A stretch of DNA of 64,000 nucleotides from Diaporthe sp. PMI_573 (taxonomy: Eukaryota > Ascomycota > Sordariomycetes > Diaporthales > Diaporthaceae), in NCBI GenBank assembly GCA_021399435.1, contig JAJTUP010000036.1, positions 1 to 64,000 of the forward strand, read 5' to 3'. The position numbers were made by a program, and so were the translations under genes. The notes under the pieces were generated by a model, which searched no databases, was not told where the DNA came from, and worked only from the letters and a program-made list of their open reading frames with translations. Position 1 is the first letter of the stretch. Each line of letters opens with the position of its first letter. Positions 12,490-23,399 of the stretch are shown here, in pieces.

Positions 12490-12697
12490 TATTAGAATAG
12501 TACTAAGGCTGATTGTATATAGCTATATTGGCTAGGAAGGATAACTAATCTAGCAAGAGAGTGCTTGCAGACCTAAGAGGTCTGCGTGTAAGCTTCCTCG
12601 CTTGTTTTATAGTTTAGACAGACATTAACGAATTTAGAACCAATTGCACAGACACGTATGTATGTATATTACGCTATATGGCAAAGGCCATTCAACA
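12490..12697 (+). repeat. 3' LTR of outer family-A Copia element
   Basis: Reverse complement of the other two family-A LTRs, 208 bp, starting TATTAGAATAG (TGTTGGAATAG decayed) and ending CATTCAACA. It fixes the 3' end of the outer element and shows the inner and outer copies are in opposite orientations. Confidence 0.87.
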
Positions 12698-14600
12698 AAG
12701 AAGATTAATAATCTTATTACTTAAGGCATCTTTTAATTCAAATAATTTAACTTAAAGGTTTATAGCGCCCTTTAGCTGTTCAACTCTTAAATAATATAGG
12801 AGATAAAGAGGAAGACTAAAGTTTCCTATAAGAAGTCCTGCTTAATTATTTAGGGGTATAGTAATAAAGACAAGAGAAACATCCTTATATAGTTACCTAT
12901 AATTTAATGGGCTAGTTAACAACTTCTTGTTACTATAATACCCGGCCTAATCAAGTCTATTAATACTAGTGTTAAACTATATAATATAATATAGGTATAT
13001 CTATAATTAAAGTTAGAGCTATTTTATAAGATTCTAGCCCGGCTCCCTTCTAAAATACAGGCCTAGTATCTAGCCAGCATAATTATAAGAGTGGTAAAGC
13101 CTCTCTATAAAATTGCTAAAGCTAGAGTTCATTAGTAAACTACCTATTATCGTTATTACTATAAACAACTATAGATGTAAACCTTAACGTTTAATCTATA
13201 TCTTCTAATATCTACTAGTAGAAAGAACGAATTTACCATTATAGATATATAGATAGATAATACTCTACTACTAGATATATTAAAGTTCTCGGTTTTTAAG
13301 GATGAGAAAATCGTCAAGGTAGAGCTATAATACAAGCTAAAGAAGAAGCTATTGCTAGAAAAGATGCTTGACTTTAATAATAACAAGCTGATAATAACCC
13401 TAGAAGAGGCTATTTACCTTTAATAAAAGAGTTAAGGCAAGAAGATTACAATAATTAATTTAAAGTTATATAACTTTGCTTAGAAGTATCTCAAACAACG
13501 TACTTATAGTGCTTACCTTGCCTTAATTTACTAACCTAAGGCTTTATTTAACCTATTAGTTGCTGCTTAAGCCTAAATACCTAATAAAGATAATTATACT
13601 AAGTTAAATAAATACTTGAAATAGTAAATAAAGAATCTATTAAAAAGATTATAATATATTATAGTTAACTTAAAGACTACTAAACTAATAGTCTTCGTTA
13701 ATAGTTCTTTTACTAATAATTAAGACCTAAGCTCTTAAATTAGTTTTATAATAGTCCTTGTTAATAAGAAAGTAGATAGTATAATATTACAGTATAAGCT
13801 CTAAGGAAACATTATATACTAGTTTTCTATAAAGTATAAGAGAGTTACTTAAAGTATTCTTGCTTCTAAGATCTATAGAATAACTAACGGTTTTGATATA
13901 GGAATTGTTCTTTTATTAACTCTAAAGCTAATCACTGACTAATTAGGTATTAATTAAATATCTCTAGTGATCTACATAGATTCCCACTTGCTCTATAAAT
14001 ATTTAGTAAAGCTAGGAACTACTAAGGAAAAGAGACTTATAATTAATATTATATCTCTTCGTTAGGTATATAAATGATGGGAAATCGATAAAGTATAATG
14101 GATAAACGGTGACGATAACCTTGCGGATACCATAATAAAGGCATTACTAAATAAGGCTTTAAAATGCTTTATTGATACTAACGAGGTAATTATTTGGGTA
14201 GAGGGATATGTAGACCGAAGTATGTAATGAAGCACGAGATGGACTACGTAACTGGATATATATGATACGGAGGAAAACGCGTTTTTAGAGGAATTAGCCA
14301 AAAGTAGAAAACTGCTAGTGTGGAATGGGTGATAGTAATAGCGATAGCGATAGCTGAAGGTGTTGGTCCGAAGCGGACTGCTGCAGCTGGCTACTTCTAG
14401 CTGGCTGGCTGCGGATGACTGCTTAGTCATCCCAGACAGCCACTTGGCAGCAAGGGCGCTTGGACCGACTACTGGCCCGTGCACACCTTAGATTAGTCAG
14501 CCAGAAGCAACACACAAGACAGACCCACCGAATTGAAGCTATCAAGTAGCCACTTCGGTAACCCCTTCGAGTAATTACTCGTTTACGTGCCCAACCAACA
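12698..14600 (+). mobile_element. 3' part of a second Copia-type element (family B), RIP-degraded
   Basis: Beyond the family-A LTR, plus-strand translation again gives Copia reverse transcriptase/RNase H with TAG/TAA in place of Gln. Landmarks are an RNase H start (TTKLIVFVNSSFTNNQDLSSQ-like, near 13680), an IYIDSHLLYKYL-like stretch near 13975, then KEKRLIINI...QWIN-DDNLAD near 14030-14125, with the frame ending about 14226. It differs from family A. The outer family-A copy appears to have been inserted into it; the rest of family B would then lie left of the window. A probable LTR closes it at 14361-14600. Confidence 0.7.
14361..14600 (+). repeat. Probable 3' LTR of the family-B Copia element
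   Basis: A 240-bp segment starting TGTTGGTCCG and ending CCAACCAACA, that is TG...CA with TGTTGG/CCAACA inverted ends, preceded by a short purine run (CTGAAGG) and about 130 bp downstream of the family-B RNase H stop. Unlike all DNA to its left it is not AT-rich. No second copy is in the window, so the call rests on ends and position. Confidence 0.55.
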
Positions 14601-14717
14601 GTGTTAGTGTTTTCACTCAGCAAAGCGGGAGTGGGTGCCGCTTTTCATATTTATTATTTCCAAATATCACACCAGGCTTCATATATACTTCAGAAGTTCT
14701 AGTCAACTAAATGAATG

Positions 14718-16815
14718 CTACCGCTGCCCCGAGACCATTCGCAAGCGATTCCTCGCCCCATCATCTGTGCTCGCCAGCTGGGGGCTCGCGGTCGCAACAC
14801 CAGTCACGTCCGTGGTGCTGACATCTGCACTTGCAACCTTTTCAAAGCTGATGCCTTTGCCCGTGTGCAGCGACCTTTTGGTAGTGCCACTTGTCCTTGA
14901 TGATAGACTGCCACTGCTCCCCCGCCTGTCTTGCGCAATGTCCAGGCCGACAGAGAGGGAGCTCTTGTTCGGGTGGAGCAGGTTTGTGCTTTCCCCACCC
15001 GGCTCACTTGTCTCAGTCACGTACGAGTCGTCGTCACTGTATTGGAAATTCCGTATGACGCCCTCCCGCGCCTGATGCGGCAGCTTTACAGCACTGCCTA
15101 GCGCGCTGTCGACATCGCTTGCGTTAACATCGCTGCCATTTTGGGAGCGCGCGTTCCTCCAGAATGTGTTGCTTCTGCCCAGACTCTGGTGTCTTGCGCG
15201 GCGGTAACTATCGAATTCGTCCTTCGTGTGTTCTGCATCTGTGAAACTGTCGAGGGCGTCGAAGACGTGGGGGAAGACTTGAGCGGCGACGTCTTTCGCC
15301 CAAAGGAAGTCGAGATGCTCATAGTGAGGGATCTCGGTGGCAACTGTGGTCGGTGGCAGCTCCCGCAGCATCGCCTTGATGTCGACCAGAGAGTCACTGC
15401 CTCCGTACACCAGCACGATAGGCGTCTTGATGTTGCGAGTCGGGTACTTTGCGACCTTTGTAAAGCGAGGATTCGTGCCGATGGTCAGGGGTGGGTCGTC
15501 ATCGAACATCTGGAAGGACTTGGTGCGGATGATTTGGAACCAGTGGACAACGGATTTGGTCGAAGTAAAAGAGTAGAGGTGGGGATATGCAGCGAGCTTT
15601 TGAGCCTGGGTGATGTTGTTGCCTTTCCAGTTGAATAAGAACTTCATGCCCATGTCAAGGATATTGATGTACAATGGAGGGTAAACGAGCGATTCCCACA
15701 GCGGAGCGGAGCTGAGGATGGACCTTCGACCAAACATGAGGAACAGGACTTGGGGTGACGCCTTGATCAGAGCATCTGCAATGCCGTTGGCCAAGCCCGG
15801 AGGCGACATGGCTGGCGCGAGCGCAATGAAGACGTTAACCTGCTGGTTTAGCTTTGGGTGGATAGACAAAGCCGCAAAAGCCTGGGCTGTCCCCTGCGAG
15901 AAACCAATGTAGGAGAGCGACGGTTGTCCAGTGCTGCTCAGGATATACCCTATACTGTTGGGAATATCGTGGAAGGCGAATTCGTCGATCGAGAAATCCC
16001 AAAACTCAAGAGACGTCGGGGTCGAACGGACTGACTTCTTGGAGTACTTGTTGCCCCGGTTGTTTCCGAGCTGTTGGGCATTGTCAGCACATTTGCATCA
16101 CTTCTGTGGAAGCCCATGACAGGAACTCACCCAGACATCAAAGCCTCTCTCCACCAGGACAAACGGCAGCACTTTTTGAGCGTCCGTGAGACAGACCCAG
16201 ACCTCGCTATTCATCAAGAGGCCATGGTGCATGTAAATGACACGCTTCTGAAGGCTGGTGGGACCGGAATTGACCTTGGCATCTTCCTCGCCTCGTTTCC
16301 ACGCGAGCCGATGAAGGCCCAGGAGGTAGCCATCATCAGTCTGGACAACGTGTTCCTCTGCTGTATATCCGAATAACTCGCACAGTTCGACAAAGTCGGT
16401 TGCGTTCCTTATGGATTTCGACACCTCTGGATGGTATTATGTCAACGGGGACTTCCCAAGGGAACTGCTGGCAGAAGGATAGGACAGCAACGGACCCTTC
16501 TTCTTTTCCGACTCTTTTTTATCACTTTCCGGCCCCCATTTGTTGAACAAGCGTCGAGAAGCTCTGTAGCACAGAGAGATAAGGGGCGATGCTGTTTCGC
16601 AGTCAGTGGGGGTTGAACCGTTCAGGGGGCTGGAATTGGGCGCACGCAATGCGAAAGTCAGGACTCGGATGATGACCTCGAGACCGACGAAGATGAACGA
16701 CCCTATGACGGCGACATATTCGGTTCTTGCGCAGGAGGTCAGAGGCTTGAGCGGCACTCCCAGGTGTTGGCGCTTGAGCTTACATGGCGAGGCGCCCGAG
16801 GAACGGGACAGGCAT
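14718..16815 (-). CDS. Tgl1/Yeh-like steryl ester hydrolase (alpha/beta-hydrolase lipase)
   Basis: Hydrolyses steryl esters, and in yeast orthologues triacylglycerol, at lipid droplets or the plasma membrane. Proposed exons 16784-16815, 16646-16725, 16496-16591, 16131-16426 and 14718-16070 give 618 aa; all four introns (58, 54, 69, 60 bp) are GT-AG and keep frame. The ATG at 16815 gives MPVPFLGRL followed by a hydrophobic anchor (about 13-36). Next come the acid-lipase N-domain (VVQTxDGYLLGLHRL), the HHGLL oxyanion region, WLGNNRGNKYS, the nucleophile elbow GFSQG (Ser226), the acid in YGGSDSLVD and the catalytic His in HYEHLDFLWAKDV. The last roughly 190 residues are Ser/Thr-rich and probably disordered. 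It shares an 867-bp divergent promoter with the acetyltransferase gene. First gene after the transposon block, yet intact. Confidence 0.9.
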
Positions 16816-17682
16816 TGTCGCCGGCGCGAGTTGGTGTTCACGGTGAAATGATGCGCAAAACCGGTGGGCTGATCGATGCGGGTGGATATTTCTGTTTCTT
16901 CTAAAAGCGCGGCATGATGTCGACTGGAGCAGGTTGACGGGGGCGACGAGAACGGAGGTCTAGCGCGTGGGAATGTTGGGTGAAGACGGCACCAGTCTCA
17001 ATCTTGTCACATGCGAAATCCCCATTCCTCGAGCTGCAGCCGCACCGTTGGGATGGTAAGCGGGCATGGGCACAGGCAGGCACAGGCAAGCACACAGGAA
17101 CCGGGACAAGGGTAGGGGCCCCACGGGCCATTCGTTCCTGTGAGACCCCTGACTAATGGTGTGCTGCTTGCCGCCGGGGGACCTCGCCTTAATCTCGTGC
17201 CCAAACACCGTACCAACCTGCCTGGGGCCGGAGTGGGTGAAATATGATGATCAATTTTAGGCTTTTCTTGGTCTTGAACTCATGTTGTGCATCTGCACAA
17301 TTTTGATGGTGAGCAAGGTCTGGCATTTAACCAATCCAGCAAGTCTCGAGAGCACTATTATACTGTGTAATGGTTGTTGTTTTGACTGTGATTTCTAGTC
17401 TGTCTCCCACCTGCAGCTAAGTTATGTATCTAGTTGGATTTCACATGTAGCAGGGACGGATTGTGGAAAGGGTTGGGAGCTTTTCTCAATTATTTGACTT
17501 CTCCAGTTGCTGCAGCGGGGTAGAGACACGCGCCTTATTATGACTGTTCGAGCGCCTCGGTCCCCACCTCCGAACAAGGCACAATCAGTGTTTCTTTCCC
17601 AAAATATGATTGTTCACCTCCCCAGGATCTACCTCGTTATTGACCCAAGTATTTCGACCACTTAATTGCCTCCACGGTAGAG
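16816..17682. promoter_or_regulatory. Divergent intergenic region (lipase / acetyltransferase)
   Basis: 867 bp between two start codons facing away from each other. Short ORFs at 16901-17216 (minus) lack homology and use alternative starts. I see no clear TATA box; the region must hold both promoters and 5' leaders. Confidence 0.5.
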
Positions 17683-18201
17683 ATGCCAGAGACCACACGC
17701 GCCTCCGAAGCTGTGAGGGCCTCAAGCCACGAGGTTATAATAGAAAAAGCACTTCCTTCAGACGCAGATGCTATCAAGCAGATTGTTATCACTTCCTACT
17801 CAAAATACGTCCCTCGCATGGGCGGTCAAGAGCCGGCACCCATGGCAGCCAATTACCATACCATCATCGCCTCCCGCTCTCAAGACGTCTTCGTTCTCCG
17901 CTGGCAGGAGGACAGCAAGGTGGTGGGCTCGATATTGCTCTCGGACCCTGGTGATGACTCTATCAAAGTGAATAACCTCGTTGTTGACGAGGCGGCGCAG
18001 GGTCGTGGCTACGGCAAGTTGCTCATGGGCTTCGCCGAGAGGGTGGCCTGCGAGAGAGGCCGAGAAGCGCTGACGTTATTCACAAACGAGAAGATGACGG
18101 AAAATCTTGTGCTGTATCCAAAGATGGGGTTTGCCGAGGTCGAGAGAAAAGTGGAAGACGGTTACTCTCGGGTTTACTTCCGGAAGGGACTATCATTTTG
18201 A
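17683..18201 (+). CDS. GNAT-family N-acetyltransferase
   Basis: Single-exon 172-aa protein with one GNAT domain. The acetyl-CoA pyrophosphate loop (motif A) is visible as QGRGYGKLLM at about residues 106-115, preceded by the strand KVNNLVVDEAA. Motif B follows as LFTNEKMTENLVLYPKMGF, with the Tyr-x-x-x-GF ending typical of small-molecule GNATs, and then a C-terminal strand SRVYFRKGL. The first 15 residues look disordered. The substrate cannot be read from sequence; the family acetylates amines, amino acids or antibiotics. The start at 17683 is the first ATG in frame. Confidence 0.85.
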   Translation: MPETTRASEAVRASSHEVIIEKALPSDADAIKQIVITSYSKYVPRMGGQEPAPMAANYHTIIASRSQDVFVLRWQEDSKVVGSILLSDPGDDSIKVNNLVVDEAAQGRGYGKLLMGFAERVACERGREALTLFTNEKMTENLVLYPKMGFAEVERKVEDGYSRVYFRKGLSF

Positions 18202-20264
18202 AATCATATACCTGATTCCAACCGCAATTGAGTTTTGACAAAAGCATGTCGTGGTCACTTTAGATCTGTTCGATTGTGTTCGGTTGATAAAACCCCTATC
18301 CAGGCGCTTTAGGATTTGAGAATGACGAGATGTATCATACAATTCGACTGCTATCGCCTCTACCCAGGCACCTCCGCGGAGCTGACTTGTCCCTAAGGCT
18401 CGGGTAATTAGAAGATAATCAATAAGGGCGAAACCAAGGCTCAAAATAAATATTGATTCAAGGAGAGGGGAAGGGTTGTGTAATTGCTGAGGATAAGCGG
18501 TGTTCCACGGCAAAAGGAACAAAAAAGAAAACCAAGTGTGACCCTTCAAGGATATACCAGGGGGAATATTCGCAATTTTGTTCGATCGCAATTTGCTGGC
18601 TAAGTTTAAAACGAGCATTCTTAACTGATAACGTTGTCCATGTCCACGGTTAAAGTGGGGGAATATGTGTGTCAGGCCATCTCCGGGTCCTGAAGCAAAC
18701 GACAAACAAGACGATATCTTACAATGGCATACTATTAGTGTTGTATAGCTCGTCTCCACATACTCAGCGGCCAAAAGACTTGATGCCCACGTGGCACCTC
18801 GGCAATGACAAGTTTAGAATGAAGTGCCAGTGTAGGTGACGAGAGCATTGGCTATTCTGCGAATGTCACAGGAAAGTATCTGGCAGTACCACATGGTCAT
18901 GCTGGGCTTGAGATTAACACAAAGATTTCGAGACCAGCAGAGGACCGTCTAGAGACCACTGGGCGTTGTTATGCCCCGACGGAGTTCCGAGCCTCGTAGC
19001 AGCGACAGGCAGCACATACTATATCATTAACCGCGGTCGTCTCTCCTTGGTGACACGGCGTTGAATAAATGCACGATATCGCTAAAGTCGACGTCTGCTC
19101 GATCAGTCTTGTCATTTCAGTCATTGCGCAGCTCTTCTGTCACACCAAGCTATAAATTGTGTCAAGCGTCAATGAGGCTGTCTATTCGGTCAATATTACT
19201 GCGTTTTGCCTGTTTCTAGGCTCAAACGGGAGTTCCATTCCAACCCGAACGGACCTCGATCGAGATTCTCGCACGCAACCAGAACCCGCTTACCCTCATT
19301 TCACAGCCAAAAACCAACTATGCTGAGAGGCGCGGTCGAGGGAAGGCAAATTCGGTGACCATTGCCATCGGATACTGGCGAGACATGTTGTCTGGGATGC
19401 TTCTCAGCCACGCGACATGCTGACTGCATGAAACCCTGGCAAGGGTTGATATCATCCACTCGACAAGTGAGCATCGCCGTGGGATGGAAGGAGCTCCATG
19501 ACAATCGAGATGTTGCCACACGATGAGACTCGCTCGCCATGGTTGACAGCCTGGCGAGCCCCTTCCTACGTAAGGCTTATCCAGGCAAGGCTTAGTTGAC
19601 CCCGAGCGGACCTGCATGTGCCGTACTGAACATCCACATTGACCGTGCGATTTCCCGTGCAAACCGTTGAGAAGTTGAGCGGTCTTCTTCTCGGCGAGGT
19701 TCCTCGAGTGGACACTGCTGAGATGGGCCGTACAGTCAAGTCAGGAAGGCCAATAGTATTCCATGCCTGTCCTATTGTCCCCACGCCTGATTCCGCTGAA
19801 TCGTGAGATATCCTTGCCCGTGAAGAGGGTGGTGCTGTGGCGGGGGAAAACGTGGGCGCGGAACCGTGGAGAGTCCAGCCCGGGGATCCTGCGACACAAT
19901 GAACCATATTACACACAGAAGGACGGCCCCGCGAAATGAGCATCAAACCAAGGCAGGCAAACCGGCCTCTCTGGACCTTCAATCGGCGAATCCTCCCTCG
20001 GATCCTAGCGGCTTTTATATGCATGATTGGACGTAGGATCCTAGGGGCAGGAGATGAGCTGAAGCCTTTGGGCCCCACCAAGAGTAAGCAGGCCCCTTTC
20101 GCGCGCACTGCGAGGCTGCCCTGACTGCCTGGCTCAGAGGCGCTGGTAGATGAAGGAAAATAAACCCCGGCAGACAGAAGGTGGTTTTCTGTCACTTTTG
20201 CCTTGCACTCCCCTCTTCGCCTTTTCCAATTCAAGTGGTCGATCTGGGGGAGTCCGCAGTGACA
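18202..20264. other. 2.1-kb intergenic region without a supported gene
   Basis: Holds the acetyltransferase terminator and the promoter of the membrane glycoprotein gene. Long minus-strand frames (18193-18774 and 19566-20234) begin at TTG rather than ATG and show no domain or codon bias. I see no RNA gene or repeat. Confidence 0.5.
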
Positions 20265-21364
20265 ATGGCCTCAACTTTGCCATATGGTATGGCGTCCGGT
20301 CTTTTCCTGGCTTCACTAATTACGTCTGTGTCTGCCGCGACACCCTCGAACGGCGTCGAGTTTCTATTTCCGACGCAGGGCGCAACGCTCCACTACAACG
20401 ATTATGTGGAGGTGGAGTACACATCCGAATTCGAGGCGCCGTGGCTCTATACGTTCTGCAGAGCGGCAAGTGGCAGTGTTTCGCGTGAGTCCGTATCCTC
20501 CAAAGCGACTTTGCGGTCGCTTCAGGTGGAAATTGGGGCATGGGAGATGATGGATGCTGATGGTCCGTGACAGAGAAACAAACCCAAGGCGTGGCTGGCT
20601 ACAACAGCACTGCTCTCATCAAACTTTCGTGGTCCGGCTCAGACACGCCATGTTGGTTCAACCTGAAGCCCAGCGCAGGCGCGGCCGTAGGAAAGGGCGC
20701 CAATTCCGACAATTGGTCCTTTGACATATCAGAGCGTGCAGCAACCACCGTCGGCCTCAGTTCGTCCGCTAGTCCTACTCCGACCCCGGCGCCAACGACT
20801 TCACCAACCACGACGACAACGACGGCTTCGGAGACACCCACAGAGGCTCCTTCGGGTGTATCAAGAGCAACCTCTTCGGACGAAACCACGCCAGCATCTT
20901 CTGCCGAGTCAAGGCCAACATCGTCTGATGAATCAGTGGAGACTTTGTCTGATGGGTCCACTGCCGACAGCCTCGCCTTGGGTACCTCGACGAGTTCCGC
21001 GGCGGCAGAGACATCCGCAGCCTCAAGCGCCGGACTGTCGACGGGCGCACAAATTGGCACGGGGATCGGTGTGGGCATCGCAGGAATCTTTGTCGGAGTC
21101 GGCGCAAGTATTTGGTTCATGCGCCGACGACGGCAGAAGGCTAGGCAGGGCGCCTTTGCCAGAATCGAAGCTCCTCCTTCCAGTACAGGGCAGGCATCCA
21201 GTGCTGGTGATTGGAAACCCCCTGCCACGTATGCAGCGGAGATGCCACACCAGACGCCACACCCAATTCCCATGACTGACATGCATGTTCCTCCACCGGC
21301 GGCAAGCGAGTTGCATGGCACTCGACCAGTTTACTATGAGTTGCCATCGCAAACAAGCCGATGA
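20265..21364 (+). CDS. Secreted-type single-pass membrane glycoprotein with Ser/Thr-rich stalk
   Basis: Two exons (20265-20484 and 20574-21364; 89-bp intron GTGAGT...CAG) give 336 aa. A signal peptide occupies residues 1-24 or 25 (SVSA/A). A compact beta-rich ectodomain follows to about residue 130 (VEFLFPTQGATLHYNDYVEVEYTS start, LSWSGSDTPCWFNLKP end; two Cys likely bonded), then an extremely Thr/Ser/Pro-rich stalk to about 228. One transmembrane helix (about 232-253, IGIGVGIAGIFVGVGASIWF-like) is followed by RRRR stop-transfer and an approximately 80-residue Pro-rich tail. Layout resembles fungal wall-stress sensors and adhesins (Wsc/Mid2 style), but no WSC domain is present. Function unknown; surface location inferred. 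Confidence 0.8.
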
Positions 21365-21678
21365 GTTGGGCGCGCGCAATGGCTGATGCTCTGAAAGTGC
21401 GGGCGACCTGAGAGGCCGGGACTACGGAGGTGGTTGAGAGGCGTATGTAAAGAATGAATGAATAATAATTGTAATGATGATTTTATGGAAAGCAGTCGGA
21501 TAAGGCCAGACCACTGTGGACAGGCTGCACGCATCCGTGCCTCCCAAACGAAGGGAGCTTTGGCCACCAAGGGTTCTTCACCCGCCAACCTTGTTGCCGC
21601 GCTGCGCTGCGCTGCACTGCGAGTACCTCTGGGTTCACAACCACCACATGCATCTGATCCCGCAGATCTCTGGTCGCC
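21365..21678. other. Short intergenic region
   Basis: Terminator of the glycoprotein gene (AT-rich GAATGAATGAATAATAATTG near 21455) and promoter of PET191. Nothing else seen. Confidence 0.4.
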
Positions 21679-22151
21679 ATGCCGAGCTCATGTAAGGAAA
21701 TAAGTACGCACCTGCAGCCCTCCCTGTGTCCACCGGGCGAGAGCCCTCCTTTCCCAGCTGACATCACCCCGCCTTGTCCCCAGGAGCCGCCCTGGCGCAA
21801 TGCCTCCAGGAGTCCGAGTGCGTCATGGTCCAGCGAAACTCGGCCGCTGACTGCCTCCGGTCACCACTCGCCGAGACTCTTCCCACGAAATGCCAGCAGC
21901 TGAAGAAGGGATTTGGCGAATGCCGCCGCGGCATGATCGACATGCGCAAGCGCTTCCGGGGCAACCAGCCCGCGGCCTTCAAGAACCTGCAGGAGAGCGA
22001 CAACACGGGCGAAGGATACCAGCTGTATGCCGGCAAGTCTGCGTTTGGCGGTACCAGAGGCGAAACGGCCGGCGACGGAAAGGCTCCCCCAGACTGGAGG
22101 GACCTGGAGAACGCAAAGTACCGGAGCGAACTCGAGTCGAAGAAGCCGTGA
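21679..22151 (+). CDS. PET191: Cytochrome c oxidase assembly protein PET191
   Basis: Small twin-CX9C protein of the mitochondrial intermembrane space needed to assemble complex IV. A 25-nt first exon (21679-21703) and a second exon (21784-22151), joined through an 80-bp intron with a split Arg codon, give 130 aa. Cysteines occur at 5, 15 (CX9C), 21, 32 and 45, 55 (CX9C), within the family signature ECVMVQRNSAADCL and KKGFGECRRGMIDMRKRFRG. After residue 68 the sequence is a variable, charged tail (YQLYAGKSAFGG...). Without the mini-exon the protein would lack its first Cys and start Met, so the splice is well supported. Confidence 0.93.
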
Positions 22152-23399
22152 TCAGGGACGACTAGGGAATGCCTCAGAGGAAGAATTCCATCGACAGCAG
22201 GGCGTCGATTTGGATGCGTTGCATGGGATGGCGCCCGGAGTGCTCGGAAAAGAAACCTGGCACGTGTGTCATTGGATAAAGCACCAGCTCTCCGCTCGCC
22301 CGCAAACGAAAGCTTCACATGCTACGGCCGCGCAGCTCATTTATGTTTATGAATGCACAGAGGCAGAAGGAGGTCAATGTGTCTGTCAACATTTCCGGGG
22401 TGCAACTCGAGCCCAACAAGCCCCACCTCGTGCCGGCGGGCCTTGTTTGAATCGTGAAAACGCAAAAGTCTCTACTGCGTAATGCACATGTTCTGCTTCG
22501 CGTTCAGACGAGCATGCGCTCACACCGCCAGAGATCTTGCCGTCAGGAAGGGGTCTGCGCCCTGGTTGCAATCGACTCGGTGGGCAGATATGACCCAACC
22601 ATGCGGCTCTTTTTCTGGGCCGATTTTATGGGTTTCCATGTCCACTACACTGTACTTGGACATATTGGGCTCGAAGGCGGCACCTGCTTGCTTATGTTTA
22701 CCCAGACATATTATACTCAAAATACTCTTGACTTGAATGGCTCTGATAAGAATTACCCGAAGATACTGTCCGACGCATGAGCATCCATGTTATCGCGGGA
22801 GCCAAAGGTTTTTGGTCGTTGTACGTTTTTTGTTGGCATTGGAGACCGGGTCTGGCCTCAGGCAGTCGCGTGGCCGCTTGCCGTGTCTGGGGCCGGGCGA
22901 ACCTTTGTGGAAACCGAGCGGCGGCCCAAGTCAGTCCAAGAAAGTGGCTGATGATCTTGGCCCAATTTCTCCTCACAATGTCAACATTCATGTCCTGCTG
23001 GCAGGAGAGAATGCCGGAACTTATCCGTCTCTGATTGTTGTTGATATTCGTCCTCACATCTTGCGACTCTTTCTGGCTTTTCTCTCGCATTGTCTTTCAC
23101 AACAGTCCCTTCTGCCTTGTCATCTTGGACCTCACCTTGCATCAGTGTAGGCTTCCTCGTGTCCGGAAACTCGGCACACTCCACGCGGACAACCTGAGGT
23201 TTCCAAGTCCGTCGCATAAGCATAAACATCAGCAGCAGCAATAGCAGCATTATCACAAGCCTCGTCGTCGACGTTATCTGGGAATCGTCCACACGCGTTT
23301 GCTCGAAGATCTCCTTCAGCCGCACGGTCTCCGCCCCATACGACGTGACCGCATTAGCCTCGCCCCAACGGCCGCCCGCGCCACCGACACACAGCCATT
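22152..23399. other. 1.25-kb intergenic region
   Basis: PET191 terminator and promoter of the phosphoesterase gene. A minus-strand frame (22981-23325) encodes a run of Leu/Met because the plus strand carries a (CAG/CAT)n-rich stretch at 23220-23255; I do not support it as a gene. Confidence 0.4.

Larger units (their letters stand above)
1..12697 (+). mobile_element. Outer family-A Copia retrotransposon, 5' end outside window, split by a nested copy
   Basis: Two pieces, 1-1429 and 9141-12697, read as one plus-strand Copia-type element once the nested copy at 1430-9140 is removed. The join is exact: the nested copy has the uninterrupted version of the same site near 5000-5020. The first piece translates, with many TAG/TAA stops, to the GAG-pre-integrase and integrase core (HPxxDRLYKLL-like start near 120, later an IYNPGTNFALKEFQ-like stretch near 460). 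The second piece gives reverse transcriptase (a YVDD-like motif decayed to Q-T/M-D-D near 9610) and RNase H ending near 10577. A 3' non-coding part and the 3' LTR follow. Stops are almost all TAA/TAG where Gln is expected, the pattern left by RIP acting on CpA. It is inactive. Confidence 0.85.

Noticed and set aside
14062..14484. 140-codon minus-strand frame at the transposon edge
   Set aside because: Antisense to the family-B RNase H remnant and proposed LTR; no independent support.
18193..18774. 193-codon minus-strand frame
   Set aside because: Starts at TTG, no domain, no codon bias, overlaps the acetyltransferase terminator.
19566..20234. 222-codon minus-strand frame
   Set aside because: Begins at TTG, Arg/Ser/Gly-rich chance composition, antisense to the promoter of the glycoprotein gene.
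20599..21321. 240-codon minus-strand frame
   Set aside because: Shadow of the Ser/Thr-rich stalk of the plus-strand glycoprotein gene.
22981..23325. Minus-strand frame with Leu/Met-rich apparent membrane helix
   Set aside because: The helix comes from CAG/CAT repeats on the plus strand; no ATG at a plausible start and it lies in the promoter of the phosphoesterase gene.
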